Below, piece after piece: positions 55,411 to 64,000 of a DNA stretch of 64,000 bases (the stretch's first letter is position 1; each line of letters opens with the position of its first letter). Origin of the DNA: Accumulibacter sp. (lineage in GTDB: Bacteria > Pseudomonadota > Gammaproteobacteria > Burkholderiales > Rhodocyclaceae). The stretch spans positions 2,418,001 through 2,482,000 of the forward strand of contig NZ_JAZKUG010000001.1 of assembly GCF_036625195.1 (NCBI RefSeq), read 5' to 3'. Position numbers and translations under genes: made by a program. Below the pieces are notes generated by a model. It was given only the letters and a program-made list of their open reading frames with translations. It had not been told where the DNA came from and searched no databases.

Positions 55411-55505
55411 AGCCGGCTGACCGCGCGTCGGTCCGCCGCGCCGGCTTCACCGGCTGCGCGTGCGGCAGGGGACAGGCGGGCGCGTACGGCAGACGATCGG
55501 TGTCC

Positions 55506-55763
55506 TCAGGCGGTGCGCAGGAAGTCGATGACGACGGCGCCGGGTTCGCGCTGCACGTAGCTGACCTGCAACGCGTTGCCATAGCGGCTTTGCAGCTGCG
55601 CGAGCAGTGGCAGGGGGTCGTGGTCGTTGCAGAAACGCATGGTCTCTCCCGGGACCAGAACATCGAGAGCACCGAAGATCGCCGCGTGGCGAAAGCGTTT
55701 CGCGACACCGCGAGCGTCGAAGGCGTGTCTGGCATCGATACGGGGCTGATCGCAGGCGTGCAT
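55506..55763 (-). CDS. DUF2249 domain protein
   Basis: This 85-aa protein has the DUF2249 (SirA/TusA-like two-layer) pattern: IDARHAFDARGV, FGALDVLVPGETMRFCNDHDPLPLLAQLQSRYG, and a closing QREPGAVVIDFLRT. The FCNDHDPLPL motif is the family mark. GGAG precedes the ATG at 55763. It lies 95 nt upstream of the NnrS-like gene in the same direction. Confidence 0.85.
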   Translation of the reverse strand: MHACDQPRIDARHAFDARGVAKRFRHAAIFGALDVLVPGETMRFCNDHDPLPLLAQLQSRYGNALQVSYVQREPGAVVIDFLRTA

Positions 55764-55937
55764 GGTGGTCTCCGGCGGTGATGGGAATGGACCGCCAGTC
55801 TGCGCCCGTAGTGCGCTCCTGTCTTTGATCTGGGCCGGCAAGCGAGTGCATCCGGCCTACCGTCGCCAGCGAAGTCGCTGGGTACATCGCCGCCGGGCGA
55901 TCGACCATCGCCGGGCGCAGCCTGCGATAATGCCGGC

Positions 55938-56471
55938 ATGCGTCGTTTCCTGAGAAAGTATCTTCCCGACCACGAGTCGATCCGCAACAACCGCTGGTTG
56001 CGTCCGTTCGAGTCGTGGCTGCTGCATCCCCGGCTTTGGCACCTGAACCGTCACTCGGCTGCCGGGGCGGTTGCCGTCGGTATGTTCTGCGGCCTGATTC
56101 CCGGCCCGCTGCAAATGATCGGGGCGGCGCTCAGTGCGCTGCTCCTGCGCGTCAACCTGCCGCTTGCCCTGCTCGTCACGCTCTACACCAACCCGTTCAC
56201 CATCGTGCCGCTCTACCTCGTCGCCTACCAGATCGGTCGCCTGCTGATCGGCGACAGCGGCGGTTTCGTCGCGCCGCCCGCGTTCAGCGTCAGCGCTTTC
56301 ACTGACTGGACCGAAGCGATGCAGATGTGGATGCTGGCCGTCGCCCAGCCGCTGGCAGTCGGTCTGCTCGCGCTCGCCAGCAGCCTTTCGGTGCTGGGTT
56401 TCCTGGCCACTCGCGCCATCTGGCGGCTGTATCTGATCCGGTCGTGGCGGCGACGGTTGCGTTCCTCCTGA
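55938..56471 (+). CDS. DUF2062 family membrane protein
   Basis: This 177-aa inner-membrane protein has the DUF2062 layout: a basic N terminus (MRRFLRKYLPDHESIRNNRWL), then SAAGAVAVGMFCGLIPGPLQM and YTNPFTIVPLYLVAYQIG with two to three membrane helices. Function of the family is unknown. It is convergent with marC. Confidence 0.88.
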   Translation: MRRFLRKYLPDHESIRNNRWLRPFESWLLHPRLWHLNRHSAAGAVAVGMFCGLIPGPLQMIGAALSALLLRVNLPLALLVTLYTNPFTIVPLYLVAYQIGRLLIGDSGGFVAPPAFSVSAFTDWTEAMQMWMLAVAQPLAVGLLALASSLSVLGFLATRAIWRLYLIRSWRRRLRSS

Positions 56472-56552
56472 GCGCAGCGAACGGGCATCGTCGTCCTGCC
56501 GCCGGTGCGCCACACCAGGCCGCGCTTTCCCGCTACCCCAAGCCCGCTGCCC

Positions 56553-56590
56553 GCGGCGCCGGCGGCCGGCGGCCGGCGGCCGGCGCGGGC
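56553..56590. repeat. GC-rich GGCCGGC tandem array
   Basis: About four copies of a GGCCGGC-type unit lie just past the convergent ends of the DUF2062 gene and marC. The tract is self-complementary and could fold on both strands, but no T-run follows. Confidence 0.6.
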
Positions 56591-56595
56591 AAGGT

Positions 56596-57204
56596 TCAGG
56601 GGTGAGTCTGCGAGATCTGCAGCGCGAATGTCTTGATGCCCCGCAGCATCATCTCGATCGCCATCGCCACCAGCACCAGACCCATCAGCCGTTCCAGCGC
56701 GATCACGATGCGCTCGCCGGCGACGCGTTGAATGCGTTCGGCGAGGACGAGGATGATGGCACTGACTGCCATCGTGATGCACAGAGCGCCGATCCATTCC
56801 AGCCGGCGAGCGGGCGCCTGCGACACGAGCAGCAGGACGGTCGCCAGTGCCGACGGGCCGGCGATGGCCGGAACGGCGAGCGGCACGATCAACGGCTCCC
56901 CGGCGGGGTCTCTGGCGTCGGTGCCCGGTGGCGGAAAGATCATCCGCAGCGCGATCAGGAAGAGGATTACGCCGCCGCCGATCTGCAGAGACAGTTCACT
57001 GAGGTTCATCAGGCGCAGGAAGCCCTCGCCGACGAACATGAAGGTCAGCAGGAGAATGAAGGCGATGAGCACCTCGCGCAGGATGACCCACGGCCGCCGA
57101 GCCGGCGCCACGTGCCGCAGCGCGTTGGCGAAGATGGGAATGTTGCCGATCGGGTCGGTGATGAGGATCAGCAGGATGGTGGCAGAGGCAAAGGTATAGC
57201 TCAT
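56596..57204 (-). CDS. MarC family integral membrane protein
   Basis: This 202-aa protein has six membrane helices. MarC-family marks are ITDPIGNIPIFANAL in helix 1, LSLQIGGGVILFLIALRMIFP, PLAVPAIAGPSALATVLLL and LERLMGLVLVAMAIEMMLRGI. The family resembles transporters, but substrate is not known; it is not a proven antibiotic pump. The ATG at 57204 gives the usual N terminus. Confidence 0.9.
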   Translation of the reverse strand: MSYTFASATILLILITDPIGNIPIFANALRHVAPARRPWVILREVLIAFILLLTFMFVGEGFLRLMNLSELSLQIGGGVILFLIALRMIFPPPGTDARDPAGEPLIVPLAVPAIAGPSALATVLLLVSQAPARRLEWIGALCITMAVSAIILVLAERIQRVAGERIVIALERLMGLVLVAMAIEMMLRGIKTFALQISQTHP

Positions 57205-57660
57205 TCGTTCTCACTCTGGCTGGTGGTGACGCCGCGTGTTGGCGGCAGCGCGGCATCGCGGCGTCTCGGGTTGGCCGGCCGGGCGGCGCTCGGCCATTGA
57301 TTGCGTCGGCAGATGCTGGCGATCGCGCCGGGTCGTGGCGGGTCGTGGCGGGAGCGGTCGGACCGCTTGCCTGCCGGGAAGGGCGCGGCCACCGCGCAGG
57401 ATAGCAGGCATTGCCATCCGGGTGACAAGGCGGAATCTCCTGGACAGCGGGCAGCGGCATGCCGTAGGCTCGCACCTTTTTCATCCGCAGGGCTGGCCCC
57501 GGGGGTACGGCGTGCCGGGGTGTCAGCGCTGTGGCCGCAACGCGTCGCCCGCATGCCGACAGGTCAGCGCCGGCAGCCTGCACCGTCGGCTGGCGGCAGT
57601 CCGATTGCTGCTGTCGGTGGCGCCGGAAGCTCAGCGGATGCCTGTGGAGAGAGCGAACTG
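57205..57660. other. Intergenic stretch with a short tandem repeat
   Basis: About 456 bases between divergent marC and the EamA gene. No protein-like frame is evident. A 10-base unit CGGGTCGTGG occurs twice in tandem near 57330-57349. Promoters for both genes are expected but not identified. Confidence 0.5.
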
Positions 57661-58542
57661 ATGCGCATGCGCGACCTGTGTGACCTGGTCCTGCTGGCCG
57701 CTCTCTGGGGCGGCTCCTTCCTGTTCATGCGCTACGCCGCTCCGGCCTTCGGCCCGCTGCCGCTGATCTGGATGCGGGTTGCGGTGGCGGCGGCCTGCCT
57801 GGCGCCCTTGCTGCTGCTGCGGCGGCAGGTCGGGGCTCTGCGCGAGCACGCCTTCGGCATCGTCGTCGTCGGTGTCTTCAGCTCGGCGCTGCCCTTTACG
57901 CTGATTGCCTGGGCGATGCTGTCGATCACCGCCGGTCTGGCGTCGATTCTCAATGCGACGGTGCCGATCTTCACCGCGCTGATCGGCGCCCTCTGGCTGC
58001 GCGAACGCCTCGGCGCGGCGCGCGCTGCCGGTCTCGTCGTCGGTTTCGTCGGCGTTCTCGTGCTCGCCGCCGGTCAGGCCGACTTCAAGCCCGGCGGCAG
58101 CGGATGGGCGATCATCACCATGTTGCTGGCCACCCTGTCGTATGGCCTTGCCGCCCATCTGACGCGACGGCTTCTCGGCGAGGTGCCGGCGCTGGTCAGT
58201 GCCGCCGGGTCGCAGATGATCGCCGCGATCGTCCTGACGCCCCTCGCGTTCTGGTTCTGGCCGGCCAAATCGCCCGGCTGCCTGGCATGGGCGGCGGCAA
58301 TCGCGCTCGGCGTGGGCTGTACCGCTTTCGCCTTTCTCATCTTCTTTCGCCTGATCGCCAACGTCGGCGCTGCGCGCGCAGTGACCGTGACCTTCCTCAT
58401 CCCGCTTTTCGGCATCATTTGGGGCGGCATCTTCCTTGCTGAGCGCCTCGACGCGGGGATGCTTCTCGGTGGCGCCATCGTCGTGCTCGGGACGGCCCTG
58501 GCAACGGGGGTGCTGCGCTGGCCTTCGCGTCGCCCGGCATAG
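57661..58542 (+). CDS. EamA/DMT family transporter
   Basis: This 293-aa protein has ten membrane helices in two EamA repeats. The first repeat starts LVLLAALWGGSFLFMRYAAP and has ILNATVPIFTALIGALWLRERL; the second has FLIPLFGIIWGGIFLAERLD. Such transporters usually export amino acids or metabolites; the substrate is unknown here. GGAGAG precedes the ATG at 57661. Confidence 0.92.
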   Translation: MRMRDLCDLVLLAALWGGSFLFMRYAAPAFGPLPLIWMRVAVAAACLAPLLLLRRQVGALREHAFGIVVVGVFSSALPFTLIAWAMLSITAGLASILNATVPIFTALIGALWLRERLGAARAAGLVVGFVGVLVLAAGQADFKPGGSGWAIITMLLATLSYGLAAHLTRRLLGEVPALVSAAGSQMIAAIVLTPLAFWFWPAKSPGCLAWAAAIALGVGCTAFAFLIFFRLIANVGAARAVTVTFLIPLFGIIWGGIFLAERLDAGMLLGGAIVVLGTALATGVLRWPSRRPA

Positions 58543-58693
58543 GACCGCCGGTGCCGCGGTGCGGCAGACGCTACCGACTCCGAACCGGGCCACGGGGTAT
58601 CCGGACGGCGGACGGCTGGCACGACGGACAGGGTCGGCGGCGGCGCACGCTCGTCCGCCCCGCCGGGAATGGCGGCCTTGCTGCCCGTCCGTC

Positions 58694-60166
58694 CTACGGC
58701 GTGCGCCCAGCCGTCGATGCCTGCGGCCGTTGCGGGTCGGCGACGATGCGCGCGTCCACGTCGCGCAGCAGGCGCTGGAATTCCGGCGAGTCCATGATGA
58801 TTCGTCCCGCCGCCGCGCGCAGACGATCGACGGCCTCGTCGGGCAGCACGAAGGAAGTCGGCTGGGCGTTGAGGTAAGCCACCTCATCCGGGTCGTGCAG
58901 CTCGCCAAACGAGACGTCGATGGCATAGATTTCGGCCTCCGGAACGCGCAGCGCTGCGGCTACCGCGGGATCCCTGTTGGCGGCCATTGCCGACGACTGG
59001 CCGATCAGGCGCAGGGTCTTCCAGCGCGCCGCCATGTCCCGCAGCAGCTCGACCGCTTCATAGGAGTAGCGGTCGATCGGCACTCCAGCCGACTTCAGCA
59101 GGATGCTGACGGGGCCCGGCGGGCTCTCCGATTCGTCCCAGTCGGTCGGCGGCGAGGAGAGGGAATTGACGATGAAGACGATGACACGGCGGATGCCGTC
59201 GAGCGGAGTGGGCGCGCCGGCCTCGTGCAGCGCTTGCGAGATTTCGAGCGCGTCGAGCACCGCGCGCATACCAACGTTGTCCGAGACGCCGCCGTCGACC
59301 AGATGCAGGAAGGGCCGGTGGGCGCCGTCACCAAAGCCCTGCAGGTCGCGCAGCGAACGGATCGCCCGTGCTGCCGGGCGTGGTGGCTCTGCGGCATCGG
59401 TGAAGACCTTCACCCAGGGGGGCAGTTGCGTCCGGCAGGTGCCACCGTAGTTGTTGATCGTCACCGGTGAGAGAACCACCGGTACCGCCGAGGACGCGGC
59501 GGCGGCGCGCGACAGGCGCACGGCATTGAGCTCCGAGCAGATGACGTCAAAGGTGTTCTGGTTGAAGACGAAACGGGCACCCGTCGAGATGTCGGTCGCT
59601 GACGCGAGGATCAGCGGTCCGCGGCCACGGTCCAGATCGCCGAAGGTGGCTCCCTGGAACAGGATCTCGTCGTACAGCTCCGCTGCCAGCTCCGAACGAC
59701 CCCAGCCCAGCGACCAGAGGGCGCCCCAGTTCTTCGGGCTCAGGACACGCGCGATGATCTCGCCCTGCACGTCGCGCTTGAGAAAGCGTTGTTCGTACTC
59801 GGCGAACAGGCGGTCGCCGTAGAGGCCATAGGCAAGTGCGGTGAAGCTGCCGCCGGAGACGCCGGTGATGATGTCGACGGTATCGAGCAGGCGGACGGTC
59901 TGGCCCTGCTGTCCCACCACTTCCGTACGCCGAAGGAACTCGAGAGCGCCGTAGGAAAATGCCGCCGCGCGCGTGCCTCCTCCGGAGAAGGCGAGAATGA
60001 CCAGGTTTTCCTTTCCCTTGGCCTGCTGTGCGTGGCGCACCTGGAAACGGTACCCAGCATGCGGGTCGGCCTCGGCAAGAGGCGGATTCACCGGGCGGCT
60101 GGCACAGCCGCCGAGGAAAAGGAGCAGTAGAAGCAGGACAAGGGATCGCAGCGGTGATGGAGTCAT
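58694..60166 (-). CDS. Patatin-like phospholipase lipoprotein
   Basis: This 490-aa protein has a lipoprotein signal peptide with lipobox LGGC (about 18-21) and a patatin domain: the oxyanion loop AFSGGGTRAAAFSYG, the nucleophile GVSGGSF and the catalytic Asp in HLVDGGVSDNVGMRA. It should act at the outer membrane or periplasm. It differs from the cytoplasmic patatin at 25 kb. The ATG at 60166 begins the signal peptide. Context gives no partner. Confidence 0.9.
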   Translation of the reverse strand: MTPSPLRSLVLLLLLLFLGGCASRPVNPPLAEADPHAGYRFQVRHAQQAKGKENLVILAFSGGGTRAAAFSYGALEFLRRTEVVGQQGQTVRLLDTVDIITGVSGGSFTALAYGLYGDRLFAEYEQRFLKRDVQGEIIARVLSPKNWGALWSLGWGRSELAAELYDEILFQGATFGDLDRGRGPLILASATDISTGARFVFNQNTFDVICSELNAVRLSRAAAASSAVPVVLSPVTINNYGGTCRTQLPPWVKVFTDAAEPPRPAARAIRSLRDLQGFGDGAHRPFLHLVDGGVSDNVGMRAVLDALEISQALHEAGAPTPLDGIRRVIVFIVNSLSSPPTDWDESESPPGPVSILLKSAGVPIDRYSYEAVELLRDMAARWKTLRLIGQSSAMAANRDPAVAAALRVPEAEIYAIDVSFGELHDPDEVAYLNAQPTSFVLPDEAVDRLRAAAGRIIMDSPEFQRLLRDVDARIVADPQRPQASTAGRTP

Positions 60167-60475
60167 CGGTTCGGCTCGGCAGTCTGCAGGAAGACTGCAG
60201 TCTAACCCGTTCCGCAGCCGCCGCGACACGATTTTCCGACAGGCCGTGGCCCCGCGCTTGCCGGCGCAGCTGGTCGCGGAGGCGAAGGATCCGATGTCGC
60301 GATGTCGCGATGTCGCGCGCGAGCGGTCGCCACCAGCCGTCACCGGGCATCGGGCGTCGCCTGCGGGACGGCGAGGAGAGGCGGACAGCGGGGTCCCGGT
60401 CGGCGCTTGCTCTGCCGGTCGCGGCCATTGTGTATCATGTCGCGATCGCATCACCCGACCACCATGGAGATGGCC
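60167..60475. other. Intergenic stretch with an 8-bp tandem repeat
   Basis: About 309 bases between the divergent patatin lipoprotein and AhpD-like genes. Three exact tandem copies of CGATGTCG lie at 60292-60315. No protein-like frame is seen. The repeat could be a regulatory site or a chance low-complexity tract. Confidence 0.55.
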
Positions 60476-61054
60476 ATGCAATCACCGATCAGTCGCTTCC
60501 CCGTTCCCGCGCTCGACGAATTGCCCGCGGATGTGCGCAACCGCATCCTGGAGGTCCAGGAGAAGGCCGGTTTCGTTCCCAACGTCTTCCTCACGCTGGC
60601 CCACCGCCCCGATGAGTTCCGCGCTTTCTTCGCTTACCACGACGCGCTGATGGAGAAGGAGAGCGGGCTCAGCAAGGCCGAGCGCGAGATGATCGTCGTG
60701 GCGACCAGCGGTGCCAACCAGTGCCAGTACTGTGTCGTCGCGCACGGAGCGATCCTGCGCGTGCGTGCGCGCAATCCGTTGCTGGCCGACCAAGTGGCGG
60801 TGAATTACCGCAAGGCGGACATCACGCCGCGGCAGCGGGCGATGCTCACCTTCGCCCTGAAAGTGGCTTTGCATTCGGCTGAAATCGGCGATGCCGATTT
60901 CGCAGCGCTGCGCGAGCACGGTTTCGCCGACCCGGACATCTGGGACATCGGTGCGGTCGCCGCCTTCTTCGCGATGTCGAACCGATTGGCCAACATGACG
61001 TCGATGCGGCCGAACGAGGAGTTCTTCCTCATGGGTCGGCTGCCCAAGAGCTAG
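60476..61054 (+). CDS. AhpD-like peroxidase-related protein
   Basis: This 192-aa protein is of the carboxymuconolactone decarboxylase/AhpD superfamily. The redox CxxC is CQYC (C83, C86) with H90 in CVVAHGA, and EKAGFVPNVFLTLAHRPDEF is typical of the peroxidase-related subfamily. GGAG six bases before the ATG at 60476 supports this start; ATGs four codons earlier are possible. It is convergent with the DUF808 gene. Confidence 0.9.
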   Translation: MQSPISRFPVPALDELPADVRNRILEVQEKAGFVPNVFLTLAHRPDEFRAFFAYHDALMEKESGLSKAEREMIVVATSGANQCQYCVVAHGAILRVRARNPLLADQVAVNYRKADITPRQRAMLTFALKVALHSAEIGDADFAALREHGFADPDIWDIGAVAAFFAMSNRLANMTSMRPNEEFFLMGRLPKS

Positions 61055-61068
61055 CCGGCCGGGCGGGT

Positions 61069-62025
61069 TCAGGCGCTCGGCGGCGTCCGGCCGGCAGCGC
61101 CGAGCGCTCGCCGCGCCGCGGCGATGGTCTTCAGGCCGAGCAATGCCAGGCCGCCGGCGAAGATGCCGACGAGGGCGTCGAGCAGGGCCGAGGTCAGCAG
61201 CTTGAGTGCGCCGCCTGCCAGCGCGACTTCGCCCGCCAGCGCCGCCGCATGCTCGATGGCGTGATGCAGCGACGCGATGCCGTGCGTCAGGATGCCGCCG
61301 CCGACGAGAAACATCGCCGCCGTCCCGATCACCGTCAGTGCGCGCATCAGTCGCGGCGCCGCCAGCAACAGGCCGTTGCCGATCGTTTGCGCCAGCACGC
61401 CGGGTCGCTTGAGCAGGTGGCAGCCGAGGTCATCGAGTTTGACGATACCGGCGACGAGGCCATAGACACCGACGGTCATCAGCAGACCGATGCCGCATAG
61501 CACGACCACCTGCATCGTGAACGGCTGTCCGGCGACCGTGCCGAGGGCGATGACGACGATTTCGGCCGAAAGCACGAAGTCCGTGCGAATGGCGCCCCTG
61601 ATCCTGTCGGCCTCGAGGGCCCGCAGGTCGGCGTCGCCGCCGGCGAGGGCTGCCAGTTCGGCCGCGTCAGCATCGCCGTGTGGCGCCGGGTGCAACCACT
61701 TGTGCGCGAGTTTCTCGACCCCTTCAAGGCACAGGTAGATGCCGCCCAGCATGAGCAGCGGGGTCACCGCCCACGGCATGAAGCGGCTGATCGCCAGGGC
61801 AGCAGGCACCAGGATCAGCTTGTTCTTCAGGGAACCGACGGCAACCGCCCAGACGACCGGCAGTTCGCGCTCGGCGCGCACGCCGGACACCTGTTGCGCG
61901 TTCAGCGCCAAGTCGTCGCCGAGGACACCGGCGGTCTTCTTTGCTGCCACTTTGGTCATCAGGGCGACATCGTCGAGGACGGTGGCGATGTCATCGATCA
62001 GGGCGAGCAGGCTGGCTCCGGCCAT
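61069..62025 (-). CDS. DUF808 (YedI-type) membrane protein
   Basis: This 318-aa protein matches the DUF808 family: MAGASLLALIDDIATVLDDVALMTKVAAKKTAGVLGDDLALNA at the N terminus, in shortened view LLALIDDIA and GVLGDDLALNA, then several membrane helices with GGIYLCLEGVEKL and GGGILTHGIASLHH. The family's function is unknown. The ATG at 62025 begins the conserved N terminus. It diverges from the aminotransferase gene. Confidence 0.9.
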   Translation of the reverse strand: MAGASLLALIDDIATVLDDVALMTKVAAKKTAGVLGDDLALNAQQVSGVRAERELPVVWAVAVGSLKNKLILVPAALAISRFMPWAVTPLLMLGGIYLCLEGVEKLAHKWLHPAPHGDADAAELAALAGGDADLRALEADRIRGAIRTDFVLSAEIVVIALGTVAGQPFTMQVVVLCGIGLLMTVGVYGLVAGIVKLDDLGCHLLKRPGVLAQTIGNGLLLAAPRLMRALTVIGTAAMFLVGGGILTHGIASLHHAIEHAAALAGEVALAGGALKLLTSALLDALVGIFAGGLALLGLKTIAAARRALGAAGRTPPSA

Positions 62026-62218
62026 GGGCGTTTCCGGTCTGTTGGGTGCGGTGCGCAGCACCGCTGGCAGCGGCGCGGCTCGATCGGCGAATTCTAAAGG
62101 ATTTGCGATGGCCCCGGGAGGCAGGGCGCCGACTAGCGCCGGGGGCGGACTTGGCGTTATGCTCGCGCTCCGTCGTCAGCCGCAATCAACAAACCCAACC
62201 AGAGAACTGGAGACAATC

Positions 62219-63370
62219 GTGCCTGCACTGCTGCCCCAACCCGATCCAGAGGGTCTGCTCGAGTATTCGGTGGTCTATACCGATCGCTCCCTCAACCACA
62301 TGTCGCAGCGCTTTCAGGGAGTCATGCGCGATATCGCGCGCATTCTCAAGACGGTTTACAACGGCACGACGGCCATCGTCGTGCCCGGCAGCGGAACCTT
62401 CGGCATGGAAGCCGTCGCGCGCCAGTTCGCGAGCGGCCGCAAGTGCCTGATCATCCGCAACGGTTGGTTCAGCTTCCGCTGGACACAGATTCTCGACATG
62501 GGGCAGATCCCGTCGGCGAGCATCGTCCTCAAGGCGCGGCGGGTCGGCGACGAGAGGCACTCGCCCTTCGTTCCCCCGCCGATCGACGAGGTGGTGGCGC
62601 GCATCCTGGAAGAGAAGCCGGACCTCGTTTTCGCGCCGCATGTCGAAACCGCATCGGGCATGATCCTGCCGAGCGACTACCTGCGTGCGGTCGGTGAGGC
62701 GGTCCGTTCCGTCGACGGCTTGTTCGTGCTCGACTGCGTGGCTTCCGGCGCAATCTGGGTGGACATGGTCGCGCACCATGTCGATGTCCTGATCAGCGCG
62801 CCGCAAAAGGGCTGGACCGGGATTCCCTGTTGCGCGCTGGTCGTGCTTGGCGAGCGTGCACGCGCCCGCATCGACGCGACGAGCAGCAGCAGCTTCGCCT
62901 GCGACCTGAAGAAGTGGATGCAGATCATGGAGACCTACGAGAACGGCGGACACGCCTACCACGCCACCATGCCGACTGACGCCCTGGCGGCGCTGCGCGA
63001 CGTCATGCGCGAGACCGAGAACTACGGTTTCGAGCGTGTCCGCCAGGAGCAACAGGAGGTTGGCCTGCGCGTGCGCGCGCTGCTTGTCGGCAAGGGCTTC
63101 GCGAGCGTTGCTGCCGAGGGTTTCCAGGCGCCGGGAGTGGTCGTCAGCTACACGGATGATCCCGACATCCAGTCCGGCCGCCGGTTCGTCGCCATCGGTC
63201 TGCAGACCGCCGCCGGCGTGCCGTTGCAGTGCGACGAGCCAGCCGATTTCAGCAGTTTCCGGATCGGTCTCTTCGGTCTCGAGAAGCTGCACAACCCTGA
63301 CCGCACGGTGCGCAACCTGGCCGATGCGCTGGCACTTCTGACTCGCCCGGATCCGGCCGAAGCGGCTTGA
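62219..63370 (+). CDS. Class V aminotransferase (serine/alanine-glyoxylate type)
   Basis: This 383-aa PLP enzyme resembles alanine-glyoxylate and serine-pyruvate aminotransferases. GSGTFGMEAVARQF is the early cofactor phosphate region, D172 in LDCVASG contacts the PLP nitrogen and K197 in SAPQKGWTG is the likely Schiff-base lysine. GGAG precedes the GTG at 62219. The exact amino donor is not evident. Hydroxypyruvate isomerase at 45.5 kb acts on related C2/C3 metabolites, but the genes are not linked. Confidence 0.88.
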   Translation: MPALLPQPDPEGLLEYSVVYTDRSLNHMSQRFQGVMRDIARILKTVYNGTTAIVVPGSGTFGMEAVARQFASGRKCLIIRNGWFSFRWTQILDMGQIPSASIVLKARRVGDERHSPFVPPPIDEVVARILEEKPDLVFAPHVETASGMILPSDYLRAVGEAVRSVDGLFVLDCVASGAIWVDMVAHHVDVLISAPQKGWTGIPCCALVVLGERARARIDATSSSSFACDLKKWMQIMETYENGGHAYHATMPTDALAALRDVMRETENYGFERVRQEQQEVGLRVRALLVGKGFASVAAEGFQAPGVVVSYTDDPDIQSGRRFVAIGLQTAAGVPLQCDEPADFSSFRIGLFGLEKLHNPDRTVRNLADALALLTRPDPAEAA

Positions 63371-63424
63371 GTGCTCGTCGCATGCGAGGCATTGCCGGCG
63401 ATCGGCGGATACCGACGCTCGTGT

Positions 63425-63667
63425 TCAGGGCGCAGCGATCGGCAGCTTGATGCGTTGCAACCCGTGGCGGACTCTTTCCGCCAGGCGGATTGCTTCGGGA
63501 TCGTCGTAGGGCTTCTGCGTCGTCCATTCGCAGAAGGATGCCATCAGCGCCGCTCTTTCGGCCGTGAACCGGGATACCGCGAGGCCTGCCTCGATGATCG
63601 GGATGAGTGCCGCCGCGGCGCGCAGGCGGTTGATTTCAGGCGTTGCGGGTGGGATCTCTCTCGACAT
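63425..63667 (-). CDS. Small hypothetical protein (80 aa)
   Basis: I do not recognise this protein. It is soluble and helical-looking (EINRLRAAAALIPIIEAGLAV, then EWTTQKPYDDPEAIRLAERVRHGLQRI). It lies 54 nt past the class V aminotransferase gene on the opposite strand. The ATG at 63667 is the only good start. Support is from an uninterrupted frame and protein-like composition, not from a family. Confidence 0.5.
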   Translation of the reverse strand: MSREIPPATPEINRLRAAAALIPIIEAGLAVSRFTAERAALMASFCEWTTQKPYDDPEAIRLAERVRHGLQRIKLPIAAP

Positions 63668-63801
63668 GCGGCGATTCTAGCGACGCTCTGCAAGCGCGCC
63701 GAAGGACATATTCCACATTTGCTGCGCGGCCGGTGTCGACGGGCTGCCTGACCATGCCCGGCCGCGGGTCGTGCGCGCTGGCCAAGCCTGTTCGCGCTCC
63801 G

Positions 63802-63807
63802 TATAAT
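63802..63807 (+). promoter_or_regulatory. Candidate -10 element before the last gene
   Basis: A perfect TATAAT lies 94 nt before the ATG at 63895; the -35 region is weak. Confidence 0.35.
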
Positions 63808-63894
63808 GGAGACGGAGTGGTCGAGCAGCAGGCGGAACGAGATGATTGGTCAGCAGGCAATCGATTCGCAGCGCCGCCAGCCGAGGCTGGATCG

Positions 63895-64000
63895 ATGAAC
63901 GCCAGCCGGAAGACGCTGGGCGGCAAGGCCGGCACGGGGCATTCAGAACCTGGCGCACCTGCCGGGCCGGGTGTCGTCAATCCCTATCCCGGCCTGGCCG
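63895..64000 (+). CDS. Start of an unidentified gene, cut by the window end
   Basis: An open frame begins at an ATG at 63895 and runs off the window. Only 35 residues are visible, Gly/Pro/Ala-rich and ending NPYPGLA, too few to assign a family. An 18-codon frame starting at 63842 (preceded by GGAACGAG) ends in a TGA that overlaps this ATG, which would allow translational coupling. The real start may be different. Confidence 0.4.
   Translation, partial: MNASRKTLGGKAGTGHSEPGAPAGPGVVNPYPGLA

Noticed and set aside
60292..60315. The CGATGTCG repeats as the start of a CRISPR array
   Set aside because: Units are contiguous with no spacers and only 8 bases long.

Overview
The window is a high-GC chromosomal segment from a betaproteobacterium. 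The closest fit is a member of the Rhodocyclales, and it could be a polyphosphate/PHA-accumulating lineage such as 'Candidatus Accumulibacter'. This is inferred from the trxA-rho-rpmE block, a PhaF/PhaI-type phasin, a PHA-system family protein, a CYTH-CHAD protein, an ISAzo13-like insertion sequence and an R. eutropha-style hyp/hox gene order. It cannot be proved from the sequence alone. There are no rRNA genes, no CRISPR array and no recognisable prophage. One tRNA gene, tRNA-Arg(ACG), is present.

Layout. 1-5.55 kb: the 3' end of a [NiFe]-hydrogenase accessory operon on the + strand (hypD end, hypE, hypX, hoxA, hoxB), with every junction overlapping by 4 nt or nearly touching. The operon stops after the sensor small subunit, where hoxC would be expected, and meets a convergent dacB. 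5.6-9.3 kb: dacB, a CYTH-CHAD protein and a Crp/Fnr regulator. 9.4-22 kb: a long minus-strand glycan region containing rfbC, rfbD, tRNA-Arg and a TPR protein. It continues with a frameshifted wecE-type aminotransferase, a small EmrE/ArnE-like membrane protein, a GT39/ArnT-like transferase, an amidohydrolase, an ATP-grasp enzyme, a WbqC protein and an ArnC-like GT2. A NeuD-like acetyltransferase remnant, an unrecognised protein and a ProQ-domain protein complete it. Taken together this resembles an Arn-type undecaprenyl-phosphate amino-sugar pathway with unusual tailoring enzymes, and two of its genes look broken.

22-30.2 kb: a storage-lipid neighbourhood. It holds a 661-residue two-domain fatty acyl-CoA reductase, a PhaF-like phasin, a patatin-like lipase and a TetR regulator. 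A TPR protein, a wax ester synthase/diacylglycerol acyltransferase, an acyl-CoA-binding protein and a PHA-system protein follow. The parts list suggests wax ester or triacylglycerol synthesis coupled to granule proteins.

30.2-51.9 kb is mostly housekeeping: rsgA, pterin dehydratase, an M48 protease, orn, a second GT39 protein, rpmE-rho-trxA, fdxA, fadD, an ankyrin lipoprotein, a DUF4399 protein, icd diverging from aceK, hydroxypyruvate isomerase, a PduO-type cobalamin adenosyltransferase, an FMN glutamate-synthase-like protein, nadC and thrC. A 16-bp perfect inverted repeat sits in the icd-aceK intergenic region.

52-53.4 kb: an ISAzo13-like element whose transposase is split by an A-AAA-AAG slippery heptamer. 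53.4-64 kb: a diguanylate cyclase, an NnrS-like membrane protein with a DUF2249 partner, DUF2062, MarC, EamA, a patatin lipoprotein, an AhpD-like protein, a DUF808 protein, a class V aminotransferase, a small unknown protein and the start of a gene running off the window.
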